From JALWSI01 sp964569095 [NCBI: uncultured Aquificales bacterium] (GTDB lineage: Bacteria; Thermosulfidibacterota; Thermosulfidibacteria; Thermosulfidibacterales): 11,790 nucleotides of DNA. Of this stretch, positions 1 through 7,401 are shown one piece after another. The notes below the pieces were generated by a model. It made no database searches. It had not been told where the DNA came from and saw only the letters and a program-made list of their open reading frames with translations. Where the stretch lies: assembly GCA_964569095.1 (NCBI GenBank), contig CAZMTB010000206.1, positions 1 through 11,790 of the forward strand. The letters are read 5' to 3'. The position numbers and the translations under genes were made by a program. The first letter of the stretch is position 1. The number at the start of each line of letters is the position of its first letter.

Positions 1-1
1 C

Positions 2-2017
2 TCCGCGTCAATACTCTCTGAGAAGACCCAGGCAGGTGCAAATATCCTTCAAGCGCTCTTCTATCCAGAGAAGACCTTTGATAACACTACATTGAAGTGG
101 ATCGGCTACGTAAACGCCCTGTGGCTTTACAAGGGAAGCACGGGCAATTCTACCTCCATCAGGGAAGACACGGTGCACGATTACATTTTAGACCTGCAAG
201 AAGATTACATAATCCACTTCTTTCTACAAGATAACTCCACTCTGCTCATACAAAGGTGTGAAGACACAGACGGTGACGGCATGTGTGACATCCCTCAATC
301 GGTAAAAACCGTGGACGACCTAACAAGCATCTTCGAGGTGGGAAAGAAGCTACGAAACACCGAAGCTTCAGATAGGCACATATACACCTACGGTGGTATT
401 GAGTTTTCCACCACGCAAAGCTCAACATTGGCTCCTTTTTTGTTGGTGGGCAACGAGACCAACAAGCTCATAAACTACATACGGGGAGAAGACTTCTCTG
501 GCTGGCGCAGCAGAACCCTGAACGGCGAGGTGTGGAAGCTGGGCGACATCACCTACTCCACCCCCCAGGTGGTGACCTACGACGACTACTCCGTTATATT
601 CGTAGGGGCCAACGACGGCATGCTTCACGCCTTCAAGTTGGGAGCCAGAAAACCCATGTCATCTGGTTACAAGATTCTCAAAATCTGTGATCAGGTAAAT
701 GGCTCGTGCACAACTCAAGAGTTGGGCAAAGAACTTTGGGCCTACATACCCGGAAACCTGTTACCCTACCTAAGGTACCTGAAAGACCCAGACTATTGCC
801 ACCTCTACTACGTTGACCTGACGCCCTTCGTCTTCACCTACACCGACTCCCAGGGTACCCAGCACAAAGTACTGATAGGGGGCATGAGGCTTGGCGGCGC
901 CTGCAACTGCACTGGAACAGACGACGAGTGCGTGGTACCCCCCTCTGACGCCAACGGAACCGGCCTTTCGGCCTACTTCGCCTTAGACGTCACAAACCCC
1001 GAAACACCCGTCTTTTTGTGGGAGTACACCAACAATGGTTTGGGCTTCACCTACTCAGGACCAGCAGTATTAGATGTAGGCGGACATCCAATTGTCGTTT
1101 TCCTCTCTGGTCCTACCCACTACGACGGCGTATCCACCCAGAGCCTCAAGGTGTTCGTATTAACCCTGGACCCAGACACCTTCGAGATCGTCAACGCCGA
1201 CGTCATTGATACCCACAAGCTAAATGCCTTCGGAGGCAGGCTCTTCGTTGACAAGACAACCGCCGATTTTGCCGTGGCCAATAGGGTATTTTTCGGATAC
1301 ACCCAGGGAATAGCTGGAAAGTGGCAAGGGGGAGTGTACAAACTGGAGCTATCGTACGACGCACGCCAACAAAGGGTAGTCCCTTCTCTCACGGAAGTCG
1401 TCACGGGTATTGGACCAGTAACCGGGGGAGTGAGGGAAGGCTCCTGCAAACAGCAAAGCATGATCTACTTCGCCGAGGGGCGTTACTTCAGCGGCAGCCA
1501 GGACGATCCCACTGCCATCCGCAGGCTCTACGGCGTATCAACGAGCTGCAACGGATGCACCCTTGCAAACCTGGGTAACTCCACCAAATTAGAGGACCTA
1601 TCAACAAACCCCAACGGATGGTACATAGATATGCAAGGCCAAGGAAACGACTACAATGCCGAACGCTCAATAACAGACCCTCTGGTTTACGCCCAGAAGT
1701 ATAACATTGTCTTCTTCACCACCTTCCAGCCCACCGCAGACATCTGCGGATTTGGAGGTCGCACATACGAGTGGCTGACCACCTGTGACAACGGAGGCTC
1801 GCTGGAAGATCTGGACGAAACCATAGAAGGCAAACTCTTCTTGCAGGTCTCAACGGGACAGATAAAGGAGTTCACCTGTTCAGACCTAACCCACCGCCGC
1901 TCTGACCCGGTTCAAGGCGTGCCAAGCGAGTTTCCCCCTACCTTCGTAGAGCCTTACGGGGGAGGAGGAGGACAGGGCTTGAAGCACGGCGAGATAATCC
2001 ATTGGATAGAACGATGA
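2..2017 (+). CDS. pilY1: PilY1-like type IV pilus tip/biogenesis protein, 5'-truncated by window edge
   Basis: This is the C-terminal 671 residues of a PilY1-family protein. The frame is open from base 2, so a TTG at 92 is not the real start. PilY1 proteins sit at the type IV pilus tip, act in adhesion, and control pilus extension and retraction through a calcium-binding beta-propeller domain. Seen here: GYVNALWLYKG near the start; a calcium-loop-like DTDGDGMCD (nt 263-289, pattern DxDxDGxxD); VGANDGMLHAFKLG (nt about 602-645), a hallmark of the family; and YFALDVTNPETPVFLWEY (nt about 979-1029), the usual propeller blade motif. A glycine run (nt about 1960-1975) precedes the C-terminal HGEIIHWIER. 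About 14 cysteines suggest disulfides. It is the first visible gene of the pilin operon, and its stop overlaps the next start (ATGA). In Pseudomonas the pilY1 gene follows the minor pilins; here it precedes them. Family assignment is firm. Confidence 0.9.
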   Translation, partial: SASILSEKTQAGANILQALFYPEKTFDNTTLKWIGYVNALWLYKGSTGNSTSIREDTVHDYILDLQEDYIIHFFLQDNSTLLIQRCEDTDGDGMCDIPQSVKTVDDLTSIFEVGKKLRNTEASDRHIYTYGGIEFSTTQSSTLAPFLLVGNETNKLINYIRGEDFSGWRSRTLNGEVWKLGDITYSTPQVVTYDDYSVIFVGANDGMLHAFKLGARKPMSSGYKILKICDQVNGSCTTQELGKELWAYIPGNLLPYLRYLKDPDYCHLYYVDLTPFVFTYTDSQGTQHKVLIGGMRLGGACNCTGTDDECVVPPSDANGTGLSAYFALDVTNPETPVFLWEYTNNGLGFTYSGPAVLDVGGHPIVVFLSGPTHYDGVSTQSLKVFVLTLDPDTFEIVNADVIDTHKLNAFGGRLFVDKTTADFAVANRVFFGYTQGIAGKWQGGVYKLELSYDARQQRVVPSLTEVVTGIGPVTGGVREGSCKQQSMIYFAEGRYFSGSQDDPTAIRRLYGVSTSCNGCTLANLGNSTKLEDLSTNPNGWYIDMQGQGNDYNAERSITDPLVYAQKYNIVFFTTFQPTADICGFGGRTYEWLTTCDNGGSLEDLDETIEGKLFLQVSTGQIKEFTCSDLTHRRSDPVQGVPSEFPPTFVEPYGGGGGQGLKHGEIIHWIER

Positions 2018-2511
2018 ACAACGAGGGGCTCACCTTGATAGAGCTGATGGTGGTGGTAGCCATAGTGGCCATGCTGGCCACCCTCGCCTTAACGGGATAC
2101 CACTCCACGAGAGAGAAGGTGAAGGTAGAGAACGAAATAAAGGCCCTTTACGGCAACCTGCAGAACGCAAAGATGAGGGCCTTCGCCGAGAAGAGGGTGT
2201 GGGGCATATACTGGGGGAGCTCACCTTTCACCTCTTACGAGATGAGGTACGACACCAACGGCGACGAGTCCATAACCGACTCGGGGGGATACAACTCCAC
2301 GGGAACGGTCTCTGACCTTCAGTATCCAATAGTGTCCCGCTTCTCGGGCTCTGCCACCTACGTCAGGTTCTACCCATCGGGTCTTACCACCAGCCTGGGC
2401 TCCTTCCACATAAACTCCTCCGAGGCGGAGTACGACTGCGTAAGCGTTGCCAAGTCGAGAATAAAGATGGGAAAGTGGAACGCAACAAGCAACGAGTGCG
2501 TCAAACGGTAA
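2014..2511 (+). CDS. Minor pseudopilin, FimT/FimU/GspH type
   Basis: A 165-residue type IV pilin-like protein. It starts with a very short class-III leader, MNNEG, followed by LTLIELMVVVAIVAMLA, so the prepilin peptidase should cut after Gly5 and leave Glu at mature position 5. The hydrophobic N-terminal helix is followed by an amphipathic helix and a small beta-rich head (FimT/GspH family, usually about 150-190 residues). Two cysteines near the C-terminus (YDCVSV and NECVKR) could form the loop disulfide common in pilins. I chose the ATG at 2014 because it overlaps the pilY1 stop as ATGA (translational coupling) and gives a normal leader; a TTG at 2002 would only add four residues. Expected role: one of four minor pilins that prime the pilus and carry PilY1 at its tip. 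FimT and FimU cannot be told apart from sequence alone. Confidence 0.85.
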   Translation: MNNEGLTLIELMVVVAIVAMLATLALTGYHSTREKVKVENEIKALYGNLQNAKMRAFAEKRVWGIYWGSSPFTSYEMRYDTNGDESITDSGGYNSTGTVSDLQYPIVSRFSGSATYVRFYPSGLTTSLGSFHINSSEAEYDCVSVAKSRIKMGKWNATSNECVKR

Positions 2512-2519
2512 AACGGCCG

Positions 2520-2933
2520 ATGATGGTGGAAAACCACACAAAACGACGTCTCCTTAACTATCAGGGATTCACTCTGCTGGAGGCCCTGATAGCCATAACC
2601 CTCATGGCCCTAATGGTTCTTGCTCTCTACCGCTCTGCTGCGATGATAATGACCCGTAATGTGGAGAACACTCTACAGGACACCTGCATGAAGGTAGCAA
2701 ACGAAAAGATAGAGGACCTCAGAAACATGCCCTTCAATAGCATACCCCTCGGAACATCCATAGACAACGTAACCAGGGAGGTCAGAAACTTTCAACGTAC
2801 ATTCACCAGGAGAACCTTCGTTTACAAGAGAACGAACACCCTCTACACGGTAAGCGTAACGGTGTCGTGGGAACTTCACCAGGGTAACGTTCACAATTGC
2901 ACCGTAAACACCGTGATAGCAAAGCACTATTAA
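2520..2933 (+). CDS. pilV: Minor pseudopilin, PilV/GspI type
   Basis: A 137-residue prepilin. The leader ends LLNYQG and is followed by FTLLEALIAITLMALMVLALY, with Glu at mature position 5 and the EALIA sequence typical of PilV/GspI proteins. The short globular part (CMKVANEKIEDLRNM, then a beta-rich tail) also fits this family, which has the smallest heads of the tip pilins. Two cysteines (DTCMKV and HNCTVN) may pair. The start is uncertain. ATGs at 2520 and 2523 lie 8-11 nt after the preceding stop and give a 15-16-residue leader, but no clear Shine-Dalgarno is visible. A GTG at 2475 would overlap the preceding gene and give a 31-residue leader. I prefer 2520, with translation probably coupled to the upstream gene. 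Confidence 0.82.
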   Translation: MMVENHTKRRLLNYQGFTLLEALIAITLMALMVLALYRSAAMIMTRNVENTLQDTCMKVANEKIEDLRNMPFNSIPLGTSIDNVTREVRNFQRTFTRRTFVYKRTNTLYTVSVTVSWELHQGNVHNCTVNTVIAKHY

Positions 2934-2949
2934 ACTCGGGGGCAACGCA

Positions 2950-4062
2950 TTGAGATTGAATAGCAAAGGAATGACCCTCATAGAGCTCCTGATAGCACTG
3001 GTTATAGTGATTCTGGTGCTGGCAGCGGCATTCTGGAGCTTTGCAAGGCTGTTTCAGGGATTCAAGTCGCAAACCAAGGTCTCAGAGGCACACATATCGT
3101 CCCTCATCGCCTTTGAGCTGCTCAGAAAAGACCTGGAGATGGCAGGCTTTGGAGTGCCCTACAACTGCAGCGGAATATCCTTCAACGAGGCCTCCGTCTC
3201 TCCAGCCTCAACCTACAACGAGAATGGAACTGAGGTACACCCTTTCTCCCTGGGAAATGGATCGGGCAGCGGAAACTCCGACTATCTGGTTATACGCTCG
3301 GTCTTTAATCCAGAGGACTTAGAGACCGAGAAGTGGATGTACTTCGTAGCCGCAAATTCAACCATATCGCAAAGCGGCGGAAGCTGTAATGCAACCCTAA
3401 AAGAGGGCAACGGCCACTTCTCTGACGGTACCCATGTAATAGTGGAAGACGGAACAAGCGAGTTGAGAAACATACAGAAAGCCAGCAGCGACTGGAAGTT
3501 CTCTATAACCGGAGGTAAGCTGAACAAGTGCCCAGACAATCTGCCAGACGAAACCAACTTCTACTTGGTGTACGGTGTAAGGAGCAACGCCGGTCCCGTA
3601 ATAATGCCCTTCAACCGCTTCGACTACTACCTGAAAAAACCTTCGACCATGCCAGGCAAGTGCGCAAAGGAGTTCAACGTGTACGAGCTTTACAGAACCC
3701 ATATAAAGCACGGCTCCTCTGGAGGAAGCAACGCCGGCAAGCTGGATGAACAACCCATCCTGGACTGCGTGAGAGACTTTCAAGTCTCTTTCTTTGTGAA
3801 GGATAACGCGTCGTCCTCGTGGCAAGAGACTCCTCCATCTTCGGCCCTCGATCAGAAGCGCAAAATAAAGGAAGTAAGGGTCTTCATTCTGTATCAGGAA
3901 GGTCAAAAAGAGAGGAGCATCGTCTCAAACAGCACCATCACACTGGGAGACAGCGACACGGGAACCCTCAGCACCTTCACCCCAACAGGAAACGAGCAGT
4001 ACTACCACTGGCAGGTGAAAGAGATAAGCGTAAAGCCTATGAACCTATGGAGACAGCAGTGA
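2950..4062 (+). CDS. pilW: Minor pseudopilin, PilW/GspJ type
   Basis: A 370-residue PilW-like prepilin with a TTG start. The start is supported by a GGGGG Shine-Dalgarno at 2938-2942 (7-nt spacing) and by the resulting seven-residue leader MRLNSKG, followed by MTLIELLIALVIVILVL with Glu at mature position 5. Internal features typical of PilW are SLIAFELLRKDLEMAGFG after the helix, DYLVIRS, a central YGVRSNAGPVIMPFNRFDYY, and a C-terminal EVRVFILYQ strand ending WQVKEISVKPMNL. Five cysteines are spread through the head. It is the largest of the four pilins here, as usual for PilW/GspJ proteins, and is expected to contact PilX and PilY1 in the tip complex. It lies 16 nt after pilV and 1 nt before pilX. 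Confidence 0.87.
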   Translation: MRLNSKGMTLIELLIALVIVILVLAAAFWSFARLFQGFKSQTKVSEAHISSLIAFELLRKDLEMAGFGVPYNCSGISFNEASVSPASTYNENGTEVHPFSLGNGSGSGNSDYLVIRSVFNPEDLETEKWMYFVAANSTISQSGGSCNATLKEGNGHFSDGTHVIVEDGTSELRNIQKASSDWKFSITGGKLNKCPDNLPDETNFYLVYGVRSNAGPVIMPFNRFDYYLKKPSTMPGKCAKEFNVYELYRTHIKHGSSGGSNAGKLDEQPILDCVRDFQVSFFVKDNASSSWQETPPSSALDQKRKIKEVRVFILYQEGQKERSIVSNSTITLGDSDTGTLSTFTPTGNEQYYHWQVKEISVKPMNLWRQQ

Positions 4063-4063
4063 G

Positions 4064-4624
4064 ATGAGGAGCAGCGTAAGAAAGGCAACGGAAGAGTTGG
4101 CAAGGAACGATGGAGTGGCCCTAATAGCCACCCTCATACTGGGAATGATCGCAATCTCCTTCACCTTGACCATGATATACCTGAGCCGGGAGGGATCGCG
4201 GTTATCGGGTATAGAGGGAAGATACCAGAAAGCTCTTCAGGCCGCCAAGGGAGGAGTAGAGGTGGCCATAGACTACGTGAGGAACTGTTCTCCAGCCAAC
4301 ACTCTTCCCGCCTTCTACGCCTCCCACACCGGAACACTGAACTGCGCTTGCAGCATGGGCACTCCCGGCAACAAGACCTACTATCCCTGCGACGGCTCTT
4401 CAGCCTCCTTCGTATCACTCATAGGAAACTACCAAGTCTACGTCTCCATTAAGGTGGAAACCCTGGAAAGCTCCTGCGAGAACGCCCCTACCGACCCCAC
4501 CAAAAAGAGTGTGGTTAGCTTCTGCAGAATAATTTCCAACTCCACCAACACGGATACTGGCAGAAAAGAGAGGGCTTCGGTGGACGTTCTATACAAGCTA
4601 TCAGTGGACAACTGCGGAAGTTAA
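4064..4624 (+). CDS. pilX: Minor pseudopilin, PilX type (GspK-like, no Glu5)
   Basis: A 186-residue protein with the leader MRSSVRKATEELARNDG and then VALIATLILGMIAISFTLTMIYLSREGSRL. Mature position 5 is Ala, not Glu; loss of Glu5 is characteristic of PilX and of GspK, which sit at the very tip and need no neighbour above them. The following helix, YQKALQAAKGGVEVAIDYVRN, matches the PilX N-terminal family. Seven cysteines (for example RNC, LNCAC, YYPC, SSC, SFC, DNC) are many for a pilin this size. The ATG is one base after the pilW stop, with GGAG at 4049-4052 as a plausible ribosome site. It is the last gene of the operon and is followed by the shared terminator hairpin. Confidence 0.85.
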   Translation: MRSSVRKATEELARNDGVALIATLILGMIAISFTLTMIYLSREGSRLSGIEGRYQKALQAAKGGVEVAIDYVRNCSPANTLPAFYASHTGTLNCACSMGTPGNKTYYPCDGSSASFVSLIGNYQVYVSIKVETLESSCENAPTDPTKKSVVSFCRIISNSTNTDTGRKERASVDVLYKLSVDNCGS

Positions 4625-4677
4625 CCCAACAAACAGAGCCCCAGGCCGAAGGGTGGCCCAGGGCTTCTTCGTGGGTT
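4623..4677. terminator. Bidirectional terminator-like hairpin between convergent operons
   Basis: The gap between the pilX stop and the asmA-like stop contains nested inverted repeats. The inner arms are 4637-4647 and 4655-4665 (5 bp plus 4 bp, with a two-base internal mismatch). An outer perfect pair AACCCA/TGGGTT lies at 4623-4628 and 4672-4677. There is no long T-run on either side, so efficiency as a Rho-independent terminator is uncertain. Its position, filling the whole gap between converging genes, favours a shared terminator. Confidence 0.55.
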
Positions 4678-4685
4678 CACTAACC

Positions 4686-6467
4686 CTACCTTCCGAAGAA
4701 CTTCTTCACCCCCTTGAAGACCTCGTTCGGTGCCTTTGCCGGCACCTTCACGGTACCGGTGGCCTTGTTCAACAGGGTCTTCTGCAAGGCGCTCTGTATC
4801 TTGGGAGTAACCGAGGGATCAGAGAGGTTGCCCCTTATGGCAATGGGCAGGTAGACGTTATCCCCCCTCGTGGGCAGTACCCTGGCAAGCCCCTTGCCCA
4901 GCATCTTGCCGGCCAGCCTGCGGTTAAGCACAAGGTCGGCGTCGAGAAAACTCTCGCCGTCCAAGGTGACCCACCCCTTAACGACGAAGCTGAAACGGTC
5001 CTTGGCGTCCTTGATGGTGGTCTTGCGTATGTAGGCGTTGCCCTTGGCAAAGTAGCCGCTCACGGTGGTGGGCTTCAGCGCCAGTATGGTCCACTCCTGG
5101 GAGCCCAGAACGGTGGCGAGCACCTTGTTAAGCTTGGTCTTGGTAAGGGTGAGGGCAGACACATTGGCGTTGAAGGAGCCCTTCAGGTTGTACTTCACCT
5201 CTTTTGGGGTCTTGCCCCATCCCTCTACGTCCACTCGGGAGGACAGCAGCCTTCCCTTGATCTCGGCAGAGGAGGAGGGCATGCTTGCCCTCACCAGGGT
5301 GTCTATGTTGAGGTTGGTTATCCCGTTGTGTCCCGAGAAGGGACGGTTCTTCGACACAAGGGAGACCTTACCGTTTGCCACCACGTCGCCCTCTGCCACT
5401 ATGCACTTGAAGGAGGTCAGCTTGGCCTCCTTGGGAGTCAAGAAGATCTCCGCGTCCACGTTCTCCACGGGAAGCATGGCTACTCCTGGCCCCTTCTCAA
5501 CCTCCTCTCCCGTGGCCTGCTGCCAGAAGACGAGGAGCTCTGCAGGGATGATCCTCTTGGCCAGCAGGTGCACCTTGCTAACGGGACCGGTGAAGAGGTT
5601 TGAAACCCTGGCGGTGGCCACGAGCTCCTGGTTTGCCACCTTCACCGTGGCCCTGTCCACCTTCAGGCTTCCGCTTCCCGACCACGAGAGGGACTCGTTC
5701 ACCTCCACCTTCTCCACTGCCACGTGCTGGAACCTCTGCCCCTTCTCCAGGTAGGGATTGAGCAAAGAGAGCACCAGGTTCTCGACGGTGAGCGATCCAA
5801 ACTGGGACGAGGCGAGAACGTTGAGCTTGCCCTCGCCCTCAACCTTGGTCTCCTTCTCCACCGTGGCCTCGAAGCGGTAAGGAATGGAGCCGCCAAGGTT
5901 CACGGGCCCCATCTCAACCGTGGAGAGGGCCAGGTTGTAGATGGGCCTTGTGGGCACGGACTGGTCTTCAAAGACCACCACCCCGTCTTTCACCCTTACC
6001 TTCTCTATGGTGAGGGGATCCGCAGCCGCCTCGGTGTTTTTGGGCTCTTCCTTCCCCTCCTCCTCTTGGGAGAGGGACTCCAGCAGGTCGCTGAAGTTGA
6101 ACTTTCCGTTGGCGTACTTCACCACCTTCACCTTTGGATCCACCACGGTAATGGCCCCAATCTGGATCTTCTTCTGAAGGATGAGGGGCATCAACTCGTA
6201 GGAGACCTGCAGGTCACCCACCGAGATGAAGCTCTCGGAGCTGGGCAACCTCTCGGAAAGGGTGAAGCCCTTCAAGTGAAGGGCAGAGAGCCCCACGCTC
6301 ACCTCCTGCAGCGACACCTTGCGGTGAAACTTCTGCTCCACCACCGGGGCGATGTAGCCCATCACCCTCTCCTTGGTGACCACCATCTTCACGGCAACCA
6401 GAAGCCCTCCAACTGCAAGGGCGATCACCACCACCAAAGAGACCAGTATCTTCATCCCTCTCGACAT
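4686..6467 (-). CDS. AsmA family envelope protein
   Basis: A 593-residue AsmA-family protein. One N-terminal membrane helix (about residues 5-29, ILVSLVVVIALAVGGLLVAV) anchors it in the inner membrane, with the rest in the periplasm. The next region, VEQKFHRKVSLQEVSVGLSALHLKGFTL and then a VDPKVKVVKYANGKFNFSDLL segment, is the typical AsmA N-terminal pattern. An acidic linker (about residues 134-149, EEEGKEEPKNTEAAAD) leads into repeated beta-strand units and a C-terminal VYLPIAIRGNLSDPSVTP block. AsmA-like proteins form beta-rich grooves and several are implicated in phospholipid transport to the outer membrane; which type this is cannot be read from sequence. The ATG has an AGGAGGGG ribosome site with 7-nt spacing that overlaps the end of mazG, 2 nt upstream, so the two genes are probably co-transcribed. 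It implies a Gram-negative envelope. Confidence 0.82.
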   Translation of the reverse strand: MSRGMKILVSLVVVIALAVGGLLVAVKMVVTKERVMGYIAPVVEQKFHRKVSLQEVSVGLSALHLKGFTLSERLPSSESFISVGDLQVSYELMPLILQKKIQIGAITVVDPKVKVVKYANGKFNFSDLLESLSQEEEGKEEPKNTEAAADPLTIEKVRVKDGVVVFEDQSVPTRPIYNLALSTVEMGPVNLGGSIPYRFEATVEKETKVEGEGKLNVLASSQFGSLTVENLVLSLLNPYLEKGQRFQHVAVEKVEVNESLSWSGSGSLKVDRATVKVANQELVATARVSNLFTGPVSKVHLLAKRIIPAELLVFWQQATGEEVEKGPGVAMLPVENVDAEIFLTPKEAKLTSFKCIVAEGDVVANGKVSLVSKNRPFSGHNGITNLNIDTLVRASMPSSSAEIKGRLLSSRVDVEGWGKTPKEVKYNLKGSFNANVSALTLTKTKLNKVLATVLGSQEWTILALKPTTVSGYFAKGNAYIRKTTIKDAKDRFSFVVKGWVTLDGESFLDADLVLNRRLAGKMLGKGLARVLPTRGDNVYLPIAIRGNLSDPSVTPKIQSALQKTLLNKATGTVKVPAKAPNEVFKGVKKFFGR

Positions 6468-6469
6468 AA

Positions 6470-7261
6470 CTATTCCCCTCCTTCCTCTCTTTTAGCCTCT
6501 TCCCAGAAGAGGTCGAGCCTCTCCAGGGGCGTCTCTTCCATTGCCAGTCCCTCTTCTTCCGCCCTTCTCTCCACGTGCTCGAACCTCCTCTTGAACCTCT
6601 TGTTGCACTCCCTGAGGGCGGCCTCTGGATCAACCCCCAGGAACCGGGCAAGGTTGGTTATGGCAAAGAGAAGGTCTCCGAGCTCGTGGGAGATCCGCGA
6701 GCGTTCGCCACACTCTACCGCCTCCCTCAGCTCGTTCCACTCCTCGTTCACCTTCTCCCATACGGGGGCGATCTCGTTCCAGTCAAACCCCACCCGAGAG
6801 GCCTTCTCCTGAAGGCGGTACGCCTGCAGAAGCGCCGGCATGGAGTCGGGAATGCCCTTCAGCACCGAGCCCCGGTGATTGGCCTCCCTAGCCTTCAACC
6901 TCTCCCAGTGCTCCATCACCTCTTCCGGCGTCTCCGCGTGGGCGTCTCCAAACACGTGGGGATGACGGTGTATCAGCTTCAGCACAACCCCCCTACAGAC
7001 GTCGTCTATGCAGAACCTACCCTCTTCGCAGGCGATCTGGGCGTGAAAGACCACCTGCAAGATGAGGTCTCCCAGCTCCTCGCAGAGGGATTCGTAGTCC
7101 TCCCTGTCCAAGGCGTCGAGAACCTCGTAGGTCTCCTCCAGGAGGTAGGTTCTCAAAGAGGCGTGGGTCTGCTTTCTGTCCCAGGGGCAGCCGTTCTCGC
7201 CCCTGAGACGACGCATCACCTCAACCAGCTCCCTGAACCAGTCTTTACCTTCCGCGCTCAT
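6470..7261 (-). CDS. mazG: Nucleoside triphosphate pyrophosphohydrolase MazG
   Basis: A 263-residue two-domain MazG. It hydrolyses (d)NTPs to NMP and pyrophosphate, and is associated with clearing abnormal nucleotides and with (p)ppGpp-linked starvation physiology in E. coli. The N-terminal domain has GENGCPWDRKQTH (21-33), EETYE (42-46) and EELGD (61-65), which form the Mg-binding acidic set, followed by LQVVFHAQI. The linker has IHRHPHVFGD (98-106) and GIPDSMPALLQAYRLQEKA. The C-terminal domain repeats the pattern with EEWNELRE (173-180) and HELGDLLFAITNLARF (192-207). All expected motifs are intact, and the length is close to that of E. coli MazG. No good Shine-Dalgarno precedes the ATG; see the promoter entry for a possible leaderless start. 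The asmA-like gene follows after 2 nt. Confidence 0.95.
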   Translation of the reverse strand: MSAEGKDWFRELVEVMRRLRGENGCPWDRKQTHASLRTYLLEETYEVLDALDREDYESLCEELGDLILQVVFHAQIACEEGRFCIDDVCRGVVLKLIHRHPHVFGDAHAETPEEVMEHWERLKAREANHRGSVLKGIPDSMPALLQAYRLQEKASRVGFDWNEIAPVWEKVNEEWNELREAVECGERSRISHELGDLLFAITNLARFLGVDPEAALRECNKRFKRRFEHVERRAEEEGLAMEETPLERLDLFWEEAKREEGGE

Positions 7262-7298
7262 GGCAAGAGAATTTAATCCACCAGGAGAGAACCAACAA
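7262..7298 (-). promoter_or_regulatory. Possible promoter for mazG giving a nearly leaderless mRNA
   Basis: On the minus strand, TTGTTG (7298-7293) and TAAATT (7275-7270) are separated by 17 nt. The -10 box ends 8 nt before the mazG ATG, so a start at the usual distance would place +1 at or next to the ATG. The boxes match the sigma-70 consensus only partly. The lack of a Shine-Dalgarno before this well-supported start agrees with a leaderless transcript. This is a weak call. Confidence 0.25.
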
Positions 7299-7362
7299 CC
7301 CCAAAGGAGGAAAAGGGAGAACCGCTAAGAAGGCCCCCTTTGAAGAAAGGGCGCGCAGGATG

Positions 7363-7394
7363 AAAAAAGAATGGCGGGGCCTTACGGCCCCGCC
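7363..7394 (-). terminator. Rho-independent terminator of the octaheme cytochrome gene
   Basis: A perfect 9-bp G+C-rich stem (arms GGCGGGGCC at 7373-7381 and GGCCCCGCC at 7386-7394, 4-base loop) is followed on the minus strand by ATTCTTTTTTC (down to 7362). It begins 7 nt after the cytochrome stop codon. This is a textbook intrinsic terminator for the minus strand and separates the cytochrome from mazG. A smaller 6-bp hairpin, CCCTTT-GAAG-AAAGGG, lies just beyond at 7336-7351. Confidence 0.92.
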
Positions 7395-7401
7395 TTGCAA
7401 G

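Noticed and set aside
4653-5603. Plus-strand open frame of 316 codons opposite the 3' part of the asmA-like gene
   Set aside because: It begins inside the convergent terminator hairpin and reads as a shadow of the real minus-strand gene.
5724-6812. Long plus-strand open frame (362 codons) opposite the asmA-like gene and mazG
   Set aside because: It is antisense to two genes with clear family motifs, its translation is low-complexity and His/Leu/Gly-rich with no recognisable domain, and it spans a real gene boundary.
7336-7351. Small hairpin CCCTTT-GAAG-AAAGGG between mazG and the cytochrome terminator
   Set aside because: It has only a 6-bp stem, no T-run and no consistent position relative to a gene start. 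It may be a backup structure to the strong terminator but cannot be supported alone.
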